Origin: Ophiosphaerella korrae
Taxonomy: Eukaryota > Ascomycota > Dothideomycetes > Pleosporales > Phaeosphaeriaceae
Direction: 5' to 3'
NCBI GenBank assembly: GCA_028456385.1
Contig: JALNQF010000113.1
Coordinates: 62,001 to 126,000, forward strand
DNA length: 64,000 bases
The notes under the pieces were generated by a model, which was not told the DNA's origin, did no database searches, and was given only the letters and a program-made list of their open reading frames with translations. The translations under genes and the position numbers were made by a program. Of this stretch, positions 35,763 to 45,071 are shown piece after piece. Every line of letters begins with the position of its first letter. Positions within the stretch are counted from its first letter, which is position 1.

Positions 35763-36558
35763 GCGCACTATGAACTATGGGCTTTATTGGAAGCAGAGAA
35801 AGGACGTGATTGAATGTATAGGTCAGCGAGAACCAGATGAAATGAGGGTGTGTGTGTGAAGGTTGACTATCTTTTTGATTGTGACGTAGGATTGGTCAAT
35901 GGGGAGAGTGAAAGATTATAGCGATTGCGGCGACTCCACGATAGTGACGGTTTTTTTGTTCTATTCGTGAAGATCGCTACGATATGCAAAGGTGATGCAT
36001 GAAGTCGGTATTCGGTGCCGGGCGATTGCTCACATCTTTCAGTTTTCAAGTTTTCACAAGCCAACAATTTGAAGTTCAATGTCACTTCATTTGCGTCATC
36101 CGTCTTCCCTAATTTGCTGTGCTTATGACCACATTCGAACCCTTGTTTGCCCTATAGTTTGATGTGAACCCATGAAAACCTTGAGTGTACTGATTTGTTT
36201 CGCATATAGAGTCATAAGATGTATACTTTTTTGCTTGCTGAAGTATGAAAGGTGTTGTGGAATTTCACTTTGAATACTTTACCACTATATATTCTTCCTC
36301 ACATAGAGATGTATAATTACGATCCTATCTAGGTGAGATCACCATGAATACATAATGCTGAAAAGTGTATGTAACTTGGGCAGTATTCACCAACGACAAT
36401 TACTAAACGGCCGAAATGTGAATGGACAATGTCCACCATTGTGCTTAATCAGTGGACGTGATTTGGCACTCCTGGCGTTTATATCAATCTCCAAATTTCC
36501 CACAAACAAAAGGATTATACCAACTGACTCTTCAACTTTCAATCAAATCAGGTTATTT
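35763..36558. other. intergenic; AT-rich leader
   Basis: No gene supported. ACTATATATTC near 36,285 could be a TATA element for the next gene. An in-frame ATG at 36,355 would lengthen that gene by 68 codons, but the extra peptide looks like untranslated leader. Confidence 0.4.
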
Positions 36559-38118
36559 ATGGATATGGAGACTTCAAGTTGTTGCGACCAAAACCAAGAG
36601 TATACAATGATCTATCCTGACCCCGACATCTGTTACGACTCGTATTACCTGCCGGTTCACACTCACGACCCTGCGGCAATATCTACAGTGGTATCTACAG
36701 TGGTATCTACAGTGGAATCTACAATGGAATCTGCAGTGGAATCTGCAGTGGAAAAAAATGAGCCTGAAATCCCGTTTGCATTGAGTTTGGAGGAAATATT
36801 TGCTATTCCGACTCCTAAAGCGACTCAAGAACTCGGTGGGCCACCACTACCAACAACACAACGCGAAAATCACACCCCGCTTCTTCGAGATGTTCCAGAA
36901 TATTTCGGGGAAAACGAGGACTTTTCCATGGCATGGCAGCTCGTGCACTCTGGCCTCATTCCAGATCCTTACCCCCATTATATCTGGACGGAGACAGAAG
37001 GTCTAGCAAAATGGTTATTTGCCACGCTCGCAACTAAATTCAACGCGCTGATGGAAGTTGACGCCAAACAATCCCAATCCAGACACACATTGTTTCGAAA
37101 TGTTCGAGGCAAAGAACGAGAGAGTTGGAAAGATGTCATCAGGTGGTGTAGTACAGGACGACGAAAGCAGATTGATTTTCGCATCCACGACGATTGGGTC
37201 CCACGGCTACAAAAACTTGACCTTCAGGAGGAATTGAAGATCAGCGACTTGATGATACTGATCACCGAGCTGTTTCTCCGCACGAAGAAACAAGATTCGC
37301 CACTTCACATGCCGGTACTTGCCATGCGGCCACAGCATACCACGAATTGCAATGGGCAAAGCCTTCAAATAGCTAGTCGTCCCCACGATAAAAGGGGAAA
37401 TAATAATACACGTCTTTCCCCTGCATCATCGATGCAGGGCTCGAATCTTGTTGCACCAGCCTTGTCATCAGACGGTCCTGAGCTCAGCGCTGCCTACATC
37501 GAGTACATGCGGACCAAAATTGTTGGACCACCTTGCACATTCTACTACAACGACATGTACCAAGTGAACCTCACTCCTGACCCAACTATTGGGTATACAA
37601 GATCGTGGCTGGAGGAACAGGTCGGGATAGCCAGCGCTCTACCGCGGTTCCGCACGTTTGCTACACCGGCTGCCAACGACTTCTCTGAACTGGCGCGTTG
37701 CATCCGCTTTGCACAAAGCAAGGCACAGGATACCCTGCCGTGGGTAACACACATGAGCTGTGTCAAGGAGATTATAAAACGAACCAACTGGTACGGCGTA
37801 GAGCTGCTCCGAAGCCGTACCAATGTCTTTGATCCCATGGTGGGTGGTGGGCTGAAAGATTCGGAGAAAGAGTTTATGGCTGTACTGGCTATACGCTTTG
37901 CAAAAGCTCACCCTGAAGAGGATTATACTGCGGCATCCATTGGTTCAATTTACAATGCACTGGATTTTGATCATGCGGCTGGGTTGGTTTTGGATCTTTT
38001 GACACCAGAGGACAAAACTCGCTTTGTTAAATATTTTAATCATTATGTAACTCGATGGGCATCACACTTGAAAGCTGGGTCCGCTCAAGTACCGAGTGGA
38101 AACGATGTGCCTACTTAG
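36559..38118 (+). CDS. Lineage-restricted protein with minisatellite-encoded spacer, unknown function
   Basis: Single exon, 519 residues from ATG 36,559 (587 from 36,355). Function not recognised. The N-terminus is acidic and tyrosine-rich (MIYPDPDICYDSYYLP). It is followed by a spacer of six tetrapeptides of the STVV/STVE/SAVE type encoded by a 12-bp tandem repeat. The body is mostly helical: WTETEGLAKWLFATLATKFN; KISDLMILITELFLR; NDFSELARCIRFAQSK. A final part contains VLAIRFAKAHPEEDYTAASI and ends DKTRFVKYFNHYVTRW. The HPEE segment resembles the second module of the 62.5-kb and 20.5-kb genes. No signal peptide or membrane span. Codon structure supports a real gene. Confidence 0.6.
   Translation: MDMETSSCCDQNQEYTMIYPDPDICYDSYYLPVHTHDPAAISTVVSTVVSTVESTMESAVESAVEKNEPEIPFALSLEEIFAIPTPKATQELGGPPLPTTQRENHTPLLRDVPEYFGENEDFSMAWQLVHSGLIPDPYPHYIWTETEGLAKWLFATLATKFNALMEVDAKQSQSRHTLFRNVRGKERESWKDVIRWCSTGRRKQIDFRIHDDWVPRLQKLDLQEELKISDLMILITELFLRTKKQDSPLHMPVLAMRPQHTTNCNGQSLQIASRPHDKRGNNNTRLSPASSMQGSNLVAPALSSDGPELSAAYIEYMRTKIVGPPCTFYYNDMYQVNLTPDPTIGYTRSWLEEQVGIASALPRFRTFATPAANDFSELARCIRFAQSKAQDTLPWVTHMSCVKEIIKRTNWYGVELLRSRTNVFDPMVGGGLKDSEKEFMAVLAIRFAKAHPEEDYTAASIGSIYNALDFDHAAGLVLDLLTPEDKTRFVKYFNHYVTRWASHLKAGSAQVPSGNDVPT
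36681..36752 (+). repeat. 12-bp coding minisatellite, six copies
   Basis: Six tandem units based on ATCTACAGTGG(T/A). Units 1-2 are identical, units 5-6 are identical (ATCTGCAGTGGA), and units 3-4 are intermediates. Being a multiple of three, the array can change copy number without breaking the frame. It encodes repeated S-T-V-V / S-A-V-E tetrapeptides. Confidence 0.95.
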
Positions 38119-38389
38119 CACGGTTTGACTGTCAAGATGCAACGTCCCTCCAATGCGTGGCAGAAAACCCACCGTGCCGGAAAATTCAACAAGGACTTTT
38201 TACTTTAAGCAACTATAACTCTATTATCTATTACACTTTAAGAAACGTCGTATTAAACCAAGGCTCAAATGTCTCTAATCCCCAGTCGCCTAAGCGCCGG
38301 AGCACAGCTAGTATCCGGTAAACCTTCACAAGCGACAAAGTATCGCCTATGCTTTCGGTGAACTGCAGAATTTCCTAGCAAAGTTAGTT
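38119..38389. other. intergenic between convergent genes
   Basis: About 270 bases holding the 3' flanks of two convergent genes. TAAAGAAT- and ATTAAAC-type A-rich signals are present; nothing else seen. Confidence 0.4.
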
Positions 38390-39823
38390 TTAAAGAATAA
38401 CGCGTAGATGATTAGAATGTGTGCGTACAATGTGTGAGCCCTTATCAACCGCAAAATATAGATGCCAATAGTGATTCAGCACAATAATAACCGGCAACGT
38501 AACGATATAGTGACCCTCATCTGCGTTAAGCTGGCCAACTCGCTCATGCCACGCACTCAACCAAATGCCAATCTGCACCCGGGCTTCTTCCTCGGACCCA
38601 TTAACCTTGACCTCAACAGATATCATCGTGGGATGTCGGCACAGTGGGGCGTAGAGCGATTGGTTAACCGTGCGAAGGTTGTTGGGCTGACTCCTCAGCC
38701 ATTCTGAAAGAAAGTCGCTGGAGACAGATTGTGGGACGAGGTTGACGGCGAAGTCGACAAGCCGGGATTCGGAGTACCGGTCGCCGGTTTGGGGCAGGCA
38801 CTCTTTGATAGGGAGGGCGTGCGATCTAAAGGTTAGTAACTGGTGTCAGACACGGAAGGAGCACGTACATCTGCTTGGGCTCAATGCGAGGCTGATGACG
38901 GAAAGCCATGTCCAAGAGCGGCCACTGCACTGAGCAATACCACTGCGGCTCGTGGTCCCCGGTAGTGGATAGTGAAACAGCCGCGGCTTGCACCCTCATC
39001 ATCGCATCCAGTTCGATCATGAGGTCGAGGTCGTCACGGGCTGTCTCGTACGCCCAGTGGGAGCGCTTCTTCGCGCTAGGGATGCGATCCTGCACAGTCA
39101 GTCTGGGTATCCCGTATGACTCCACTCTCCTACCTGTATCTTTGACGGTATTATACCCTCATTCTCGCACAGCGCCTGGAGATCCTCGATTAGCAAGCGT
39201 ATGTCCTCTGGCAGATCGTTGTGCTCCGCACCCATGACACCGTATTTGACCGGCTTGTTCAAGAACTGCAGGTCGGTGTAGGCCTTGGCTGGACTCGTTG
39301 CCCGCTTCGATTTGGACTTCCCGGATTGTGCCGAGGAGATGCTTGAGTTGGCGTTGGATGAGCGGAGGACGGGATGGTGAGCGAGCGCATTGGTGTACGG
39401 GCTGGACGGGGCAATGTTGTCTGGAAGGCGGATTGCGGAGAATGCAGCCAAATCCAGTGGCGGCTGGGTCGGTAGCATCTGTCAACCTTGCCTTGCTGGC
39501 TTTGGTGTTGTTGCGTTGTCTTCCAAGGCAGCATTCTCCTCCACATAGCCCTCATCCGACAAGATGTCGTTTTCCCTGCGCTGAGCTTCCCTAGTCGGGG
39601 ACGATTGTTCCGTGCTGTCCTTCCGCCGCGGCGAGCGACGGTGCATATTCGCATGCGTAGGCCGGAGCGACTGACGTTGTGGCGATGGACTGCGGCAGCG
39701 TTTTCGTGACGGATGAGGCTGGTCCGCGAGCCACCCGCGGATGACGGCGGAGTTGAACGTCGGGGGAGGAGTTTGTGGATACCAGAGGCTGCTAGAGCCG
39801 CAGCCAGCTGAGACGATGGGCAT
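38390..39823 (-). CDS. PD-(D/E)XK nuclease-like domain protein
   Basis: Fungal family with a restriction-endonuclease-like fold; cellular role unknown. Model: complement(join(38390..38825, 38869..39089, 39134..39478, 39545..39823)), 426 residues. The N-terminus (VIRGWLADQPHPSRKRCRS) and basic/proline-rich linker fit the family. The core contains YGVMGAEHNDLPEDIRLLIE, then YSESRLVDFAVNLVPQ with Asp306, then TMISVEVKVNG with Glu353 and Lys355: the D...ExK catalytic set. The two downstream introns (43-44 nt) have good signals. The first is doubtful: an in-frame TGA at 39,482-39,484 separates exon 1 from exon 2. Only a weak donor (TAT/GTGGAG) would remove it, in a 66-nt multiple-of-three intron ending TTGACAG. 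If it is unspliced, the protein would start at 39,478 or the gene is damaged. Confidence 0.75.
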
Positions 39824-39924
39824 GCGGAGCGAGAATGGAAAGCGGAGAGATGGGTGAGGACCTGATTGTTTGTTTGTTGTGTCGGCGTTTATAGAGGCCG
39901 ACGTGCTGGGTTAGATAGCTCAAC
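39824..39924. promoter_or_regulatory. short promoter of the PD-(D/E)XK gene, abutted by a transposon fragment
   Basis: About 100 bases lie between the gene's start codon and the mariner relic. The promoter therefore either lies inside transposon-derived sequence or has been truncated. Confidence 0.3.
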
Positions 39925-40192
39925 ACATTGCACCCATAACTCAGCCACCTTACTCACCTAACCTCAACCCTATTAAGCACCTCTACTAGCATCTTAAAAA
40001 GATGACATATAAGCACTATCTACAATATAATAACTCCTCAAAAGCTAAAGAGGAGTAGGAGGGCTTTGGCAGCGCGTTGAAGGAGTGCTGGCGGCGTGTG
40101 TACCGGGTGCGCTCATACGCAAGCTTATTATGAGTATGCCGAGGAGAATTCAAGCTTGTAGGCACGCGCAAGTCTGGCAGACCAAATACTGA
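39925..40192 (+). mobile_element. Tc1/mariner-type transposase C-terminal fragment, RIP-damaged
   Basis: Reads QPPYSPNLNPIKHLY*HLKK, then YNNSSKAKEE*EGF, then ALKECWRR, and ends WQTKY followed by a stop. This is the DDE transposase end with the ubiquitous YSPDLNPIEHLW motif. The differences from the expected residues are transition mutations: GAG to AAG (E to K) and TGG to TAG (W to stop, twice). The end is in another frame. The N-terminal DDE domain and the terminal repeats are absent or unreadable. An inactive relic. Confidence 0.8.
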
Positions 40193-41190
40193 TTCAATCG
40201 TCTTCAAATACCAAAAAAAAACCCCCCCGAGTTTCTATATAACGTTAGGTAGTGGGTGGCTGAGGCAGCAGCCCATCTAGCCATGGATTAAGCTGCGTGA
40301 GAACCGCGACCAAGATATCATCGGGGGCATTCGAGAAGGGTGAAGTGGCTATTGCGAGGTAAAAGGCGATAACCCGTCGAGGACTCGTCGAGTGTCTGCT
40401 AGGTTGGTCTTATGAAGGGCATTGTCTCACATGCCAGCTTATTGGCCAGTGTGTGTAAGGCTTATCTGTTTAGGGCCGAATAGGCTTGGTATCAGTAAGT
40501 GTAAAGGAATTAACTGTTATAGCTGATTGGGCAATATAGGTAAGGCTTGGATGTTTACATGGGCGGAATCAGGTTGGCAAAGGAATTTTACCAAGGTCGA
40601 CAGGAAAATTAAGACTATGAGGTGGCCACGAGCTTGACTGACTGCGAGCTGGCTACTCGCTCTACTAAGAGCTGTAAGCTTAACTGGCTGCGAGCTACGA
40701 GCTTGAGCTTGACTGCGAGGTTAATTTATAACACGTGCGGTCAAAGGTTTGGGCAGGGTGAGGAAGTAGATAGCAGGTAGTTAGGGGTAGCAGGGTAATA
40801 TTAATCCGTACGCTATACCGTGCACGCCGGCGCAATGCGCCAACACCTGTTGGAACCTGCGACAAGTGAAGGGGTACTTCGGTATTGGAGCGGGTGCAAT
40901 AGTTGATTCTCGCGGATGGCAGCCTGGAATCGAGAGGCACTTGAGTGTCAAGACAGTATTGGAGCTCAATTTGAAAAGGGTACTCAATTATAAAGCACAT
41001 TTACTTAGACACGTGATATTATTGTATCTCGCTACTTCGCACCCCACCCCCCTGAGCTACCATCATCTCAGTTAATTGCTTTTGAGTATTCTCCCATAAA
41101 CGTACCGGCCAGCGTAGTCGCAGGCTTCGAAGCTAACCGCAGCTGAAGAATAGTATGTTTATAGCCTGCCTTGGTCATGCTAGTTGAAGC
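40193..41190. other. degenerate repeat-like intergenic sequence
   Basis: No gene. At 40,624-40,720 short GAGCTTGACTG / GCGAGCT words recur in both orientations. This looks like the debris of a transposon end. The neighbouring sequence is AT-rich with many TA dinucleotides, compatible with RIP. Confidence 0.4.
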
Positions 41191-44100
41191 CTATATGCTT
41201 AACGCTGGTCCCTTGCAATGTGCTCTGTAATGGGCATCAATGAGCTTTCTAACGGTATTATGTCCGTTTTCTACCGCTAGTCGGAGCGCTTCTTTGTATT
41301 GCATATCCCCGTTTCCGTAGAGGTCAGCACCATTATTGAGCAGCAACTGCACCATATCTATGCGTCCGTGCTCTGCAGCCCCTTCTAAAGCAGTTCTTCC
41401 GTGATTTGAGGCTCTATTGCCATTCGTATCAGCGCCAGCATGAAGAAGAATTGTAGCAATTCTAATGTAGCCCCTAATAGCGGCGGCCTGAAGCGGCGTC
41501 ACCCCAGCAAAACTCGCCGCTGGATTGTTGACGTCTGCACCGGCAGCGAGAAGGATCTGAACCAGCTCAATATTCCCATTCTCGGCTGCTGCTTGGAGAG
41601 CGGTTCTTCCATACTTATCCGCTGGCGGGGCGTTGATATCTGCACCGGCAGCGAGAAGCATCTGAACCAGCTCAATGTTGCTATTCGCGGTTGCTGCTTG
41701 GAGGGCAGTTCTTCCGTATCCATCCGCTGGCGGGGCGTTGATATCTGCATCAGCAGCGAGAAGCATCTGAACCAGCTCAATATTCCTATTCTCGGCTGCT
41801 GCCTGGAGAGCAGTTCTTCCATACTTATCCGCTGGCGGGGCGTTGATATCTGCATCAGCAGCGAGAAGCATCTGAACCAGCTCAATGTCGCTATTCTCGG
41901 CTGCTGCTTGGAGAGCAGTTCTTCCATACTCATCCGCTGGCGGGGCGTTGATATCTGCACCGGCAGCGAGAAGCATCTGAACCAGCTCAATATTCCCATT
42001 CCTGGCTGCTGCTTGGAGAGCGGTTCTTCCATACTCCGCTTGCGGGACATTGGTATCTGCACCGGCAGCGAGAAGCATCTGAACCAGCTCAATATTCCCA
42101 TTCATAGCTGCTGCTTGGAGGGCTGTTTTTCCATCCTCATCCGCTGGCGGGGCGTTGATATCTGCATCGGCAGCAAGAAGGATCTGAACCAGCTCAATGT
42201 CGCTATTCTCGGCTGCTGCTTGGAGAGCAGTTCTTCCATACTTATCCGCTGGCGGGGCGTTGATATCTGCACCGGCAGCGAGAAGCATCTGAACCAACTC
42301 AATGTTGCTATTCTCGGCTGCTGCTTGGAGAGCGGTTCTTCCAACCTCACCGGCTGGCGGGGCGTTGATATCTGCACCAGCAGCGAGAAGGACTTGAACC
42401 AGCCCAATGCTGCCACTCATAGCTGCTGCTTGGAGAGCAGTTCTTCCGTATTCATCCGCCGGCGGGGCGTTGATATCTGCACCGGCAGCGAGAAGCATCT
42501 GAACCAGCTCAATATCGCTATTCTCGGCTGCTGCTTGGAGGGCTGTTTTTCCATCCTCATCCGCTGGCGGGGCGTTGATATCTGCACCGGCAGCGAGAAG
42601 CATCTGAACCAGCTCAATGTCGCTATTCTCGGCTGCTGCTTGGAGAGCGGTTCTTCCATCCTCATCCGCTGGCGGGGCATTGGTGTCTGCACCGGCAGCA
42701 AGAAGGATCTGAACCAGCTCAATATTCCTATTCCTGGCTGCTGCTTGGAGGGCAGTTCTTCCATACTCATCCGCTGGCGGGGCATTGGTGTCTGCACCGG
42801 CAGCAAGAAGGATCTGAACCAGCTTAATATTCCCATTCTCAGCTGCTGCCTGGAGAGCAGTTCTTCCATCCTTATCCGCTGGCGGGGCGTTGATATCTGC
42901 ATCGGCAGCAAGAAGGATCTGAACCAGCTCAATATTCCCATTCTCAGCTGCTGCCTGGAGAGCAGTTCTTCCATACTTATCCGCTGGCGGGGCGTTGATA
43001 TCTGCATCGGCAGCAAGAAGGATCTGAACCAGCTCAATATTCCCATTCCTGGCTGCTGCTTGGAGAGCAGTTCTTCCATACTCATCCACTGGCGGGGCGT
43101 TGATATCTGCACCGGCAGCAAGAAGTATCTGAACCAGCTCAATATTAGCCCCTCTGGAAGCATATTGTAAAGCGGTTAGTCCTAGTAATCGTGCGTTAGG
43201 GTCCGCTCCTGCTTTCAGACATTCCTGGATGATAACAAGATTCCCAGATTGTATTGCGTCTACAAAAAGTTTTTCTGCAAATGCTTCAACCGTCAGATTC
43301 TGAATCGACAGTAGGGACTTCAGAAGCTGTACATTTTTCTTGTCTTGGAAAATTTCGGTCATCACAGCGACTTTCCCGGTGTCCAACATATTGTTACTCA
43401 ATAGAAATACTGCCAGGCTCAGATATTGGACGTTCCCATTAATCTTAATGAGTCCGCTCATCTCTTTGTGACCTGCGTTCGGCTCCCTATCAAAGTCTTC
43501 TGGTATTACAGCACGTAGATGACGATGAATGTGTCGGACGGCGTTCGATTGAGTTGGAGTAGTTAATGTGGTAGCCCAGTTTGATAGGGCTGAGACAATC
43601 TCATCTGGTATAGTGGGCATCCGGACCATCGATTGGAGGTTTTGTGGTCTAGGTAGGATTAGGTTGTTAGTAGACTTGTTAACCATAGCGATGGCAACTT
43701 CGGCTAGATCTGGATAAGCGCTAACTAGTCTACCATCAGCTTCATGTAGAGGGAGAATTGAAACTACGGTTATACGGACTTTCGGACTCAATGGTGCCTA
43801 AGAATCGGAACCAAGGGAGATTATATAGCAATGATGTACTAGCTTGCAAAGCTGGAGGGGTGCAGATGTAGATTCCTTCGGGTGTCTTTGGGCTTGGCGC
43901 TGCGAAAGTGTGAGCATTCCATATGGGCCGTTGGGGAACCTTGGTATATATTGATTACCTTCAAATCCGTGTGAAAATGCTGCATCGTAACCATATCGCG
44001 AGACCTCCTTCCTTAACTTCTTCACAGGAACACGCTCAACGCCGATCCACACCTCACTCTCATTTCTGTTTCTTTTTCTTTTTGTGACTTTCGGCGCAAC

Positions 44101-44365
44101 AGCCACCCAGACGTTCTTCTTATACTTTTGAAAACCCCATTGCTTGAAGTGTCTTTCAAACTGAGCTTTCCTTGGGGTTACCATTAGCGGTCATTGAGGG
44201 CAGAGAGTTGGAGGTAGTGTCTTACGTGGCGTTAAAACTATACTTGTTCGACATTTCCTGCATCACACCCCCGAGGCCTTGAAGCTTCCTGTTCTCGGTA
44301 AGGTACAGGGACTCAATGGTAGCCTTGTGCGAATCCCAGTCATGTTCAGTGAGCTCGGTAGGCAT
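41191..44365 (-). CDS. Clr5-domain ankyrin-repeat protein with 15 near-identical repeats
   Basis: Model: complement(join(41191..43797, 43840..44170, 44226..44365)), 1025 residues. Residues 1-70 are a Clr5 domain, a fungal N-terminal module: WDSHKATIESLYLTENRKLQ, then KAQFERHFKQWGFQKYKKN. It is split by a 55-nt intron, and both intron joints restore frame (acceptors AAG and TAG). After a helical region (about 160-330, GNVQYLSLAVFLLSNN), two divergent ankyrin repeats lead into 15 almost identical repeats built on EYGRTALQAAAENGNIELVQ followed by LLAAGADINAPP. Three divergent repeats and a short tail close the protein. Near-identity at DNA level implies recent duplication or conversion, so copy number may vary between strains. 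Ankyrin stacks bind proteins; the ligand is unknown. It may act as a receptor or in transcription (Clr5); this is inference. Confidence 0.85.
41518..43089 (-). repeat. 105-bp coding tandem repeat, 15 units
   Basis: Fourteen 105-bp units and one 102-bp unit (one codon missing, reading VPQAEYG) encode 35-residue ankyrin repeats. Differences are concentrated at a few codons: K/E and Y/D in the first loop, the residues after QAAA (ENGN, ENSD, ARNGN, MNGN), and I/M plus G/D near the second helix. Conserved framework and variable surface positions are what concerted evolution with diversifying selection would leave. Confidence 0.95.
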
Positions 44366-44900
44366 GACGAAGTACGCACAACACGGGGACAAAAGCTAGG
44401 TGAGGAGCAATTAAGGCTTCAGTTTGTATGAATCTATGGTAGGCGAGGACGACTTATTTGGGTCTGTGTCCGGTCAGTAGGGGCGTAGCGACACAGGGAT
44501 GAGCTGCATTCACCCCGCGACATTATTGGCTGATGCCAGAATCTTCTCGCGTCTTTGCGCTCTGTGACGCGGCTCAGCCCCCACCAATGGCAATAACCTC
44601 GTCCATGCCAAAATCTTCCTGCATGACCGGTCTTAGCCACCCCTGCATTTGCACGGCCACTACGATTGAGCCCTCTTCCTATTCGCTGTTTCCAGAATCC
44701 TCTAGCGCCTAACTGCAGCCCTTCTTACTTTACGCATTCTGACATTGCACATTGGTGATTCCCAAAATCTGTGTGCAGTCAACCTCTATAGCTCAATTTG
44801 AGGGTTCCACGTAGATATAAATCATTCCTTCCCGAAAATGAAGGCTCTCATCGGCCACCAAACTACCAGCCCTCTTGACGGCCAATAGCGCATCGTTAAA
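44366..44900. other. intergenic
   Basis: Upstream region of the Clr5-ankyrin gene and of a small + strand frame. The 44,500-44,640 stretch reads GC-richer than its surroundings but shows no gene. Confidence 0.4.
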
Positions 44901-45071
44901 ATGGGGTTATCCGTTGAAGCTATCGTCGCTATTGTCACCCTTTTTGCTACATGTCCTCCAGCAGCCTTCATCATCTGGAAGGTGTATCGTCGTCACGGCG
45001 GTCCTAACAAAAGATCAGGTAGGTTTATCTATAGTAGTGGAGCTCATTTTAACCATGATGCCACCCTTTGA
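44901..45071 (+). CDS. small membrane-anchored open frame, unidentified
   Basis: 56 codons starting MGLSVEAIVAIVTLFATCPP, with a hydrophobic segment (about residues 4-28) followed by the basic KVYRRHGG. This looks like a tail- or signal-anchored microprotein of a kind seen in many fungal genomes. GTAGGT directly after NKRS might be a splice donor. A following frame (45,055-45,384; ELGVLPAANRPSPHGHLAHY) could then be another exon, but no acceptor is convincing. Function unknown. Confidence 0.3.
   Translation: MGLSVEAIVAIVTLFATCPPAAFIIWKVYRRHGGPNKRSGRFIYSSGAHFNHDATL

Noticed and set aside
41440..43170. 576-codon open frame on the + strand opposite the ankyrin repeats
   Set aside because: It is the antisense of a codon-periodic 105-bp repeat. 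A multiple-of-three repeat with no stop in one antisense unit stays open through all units. It has no independent start context or family features.
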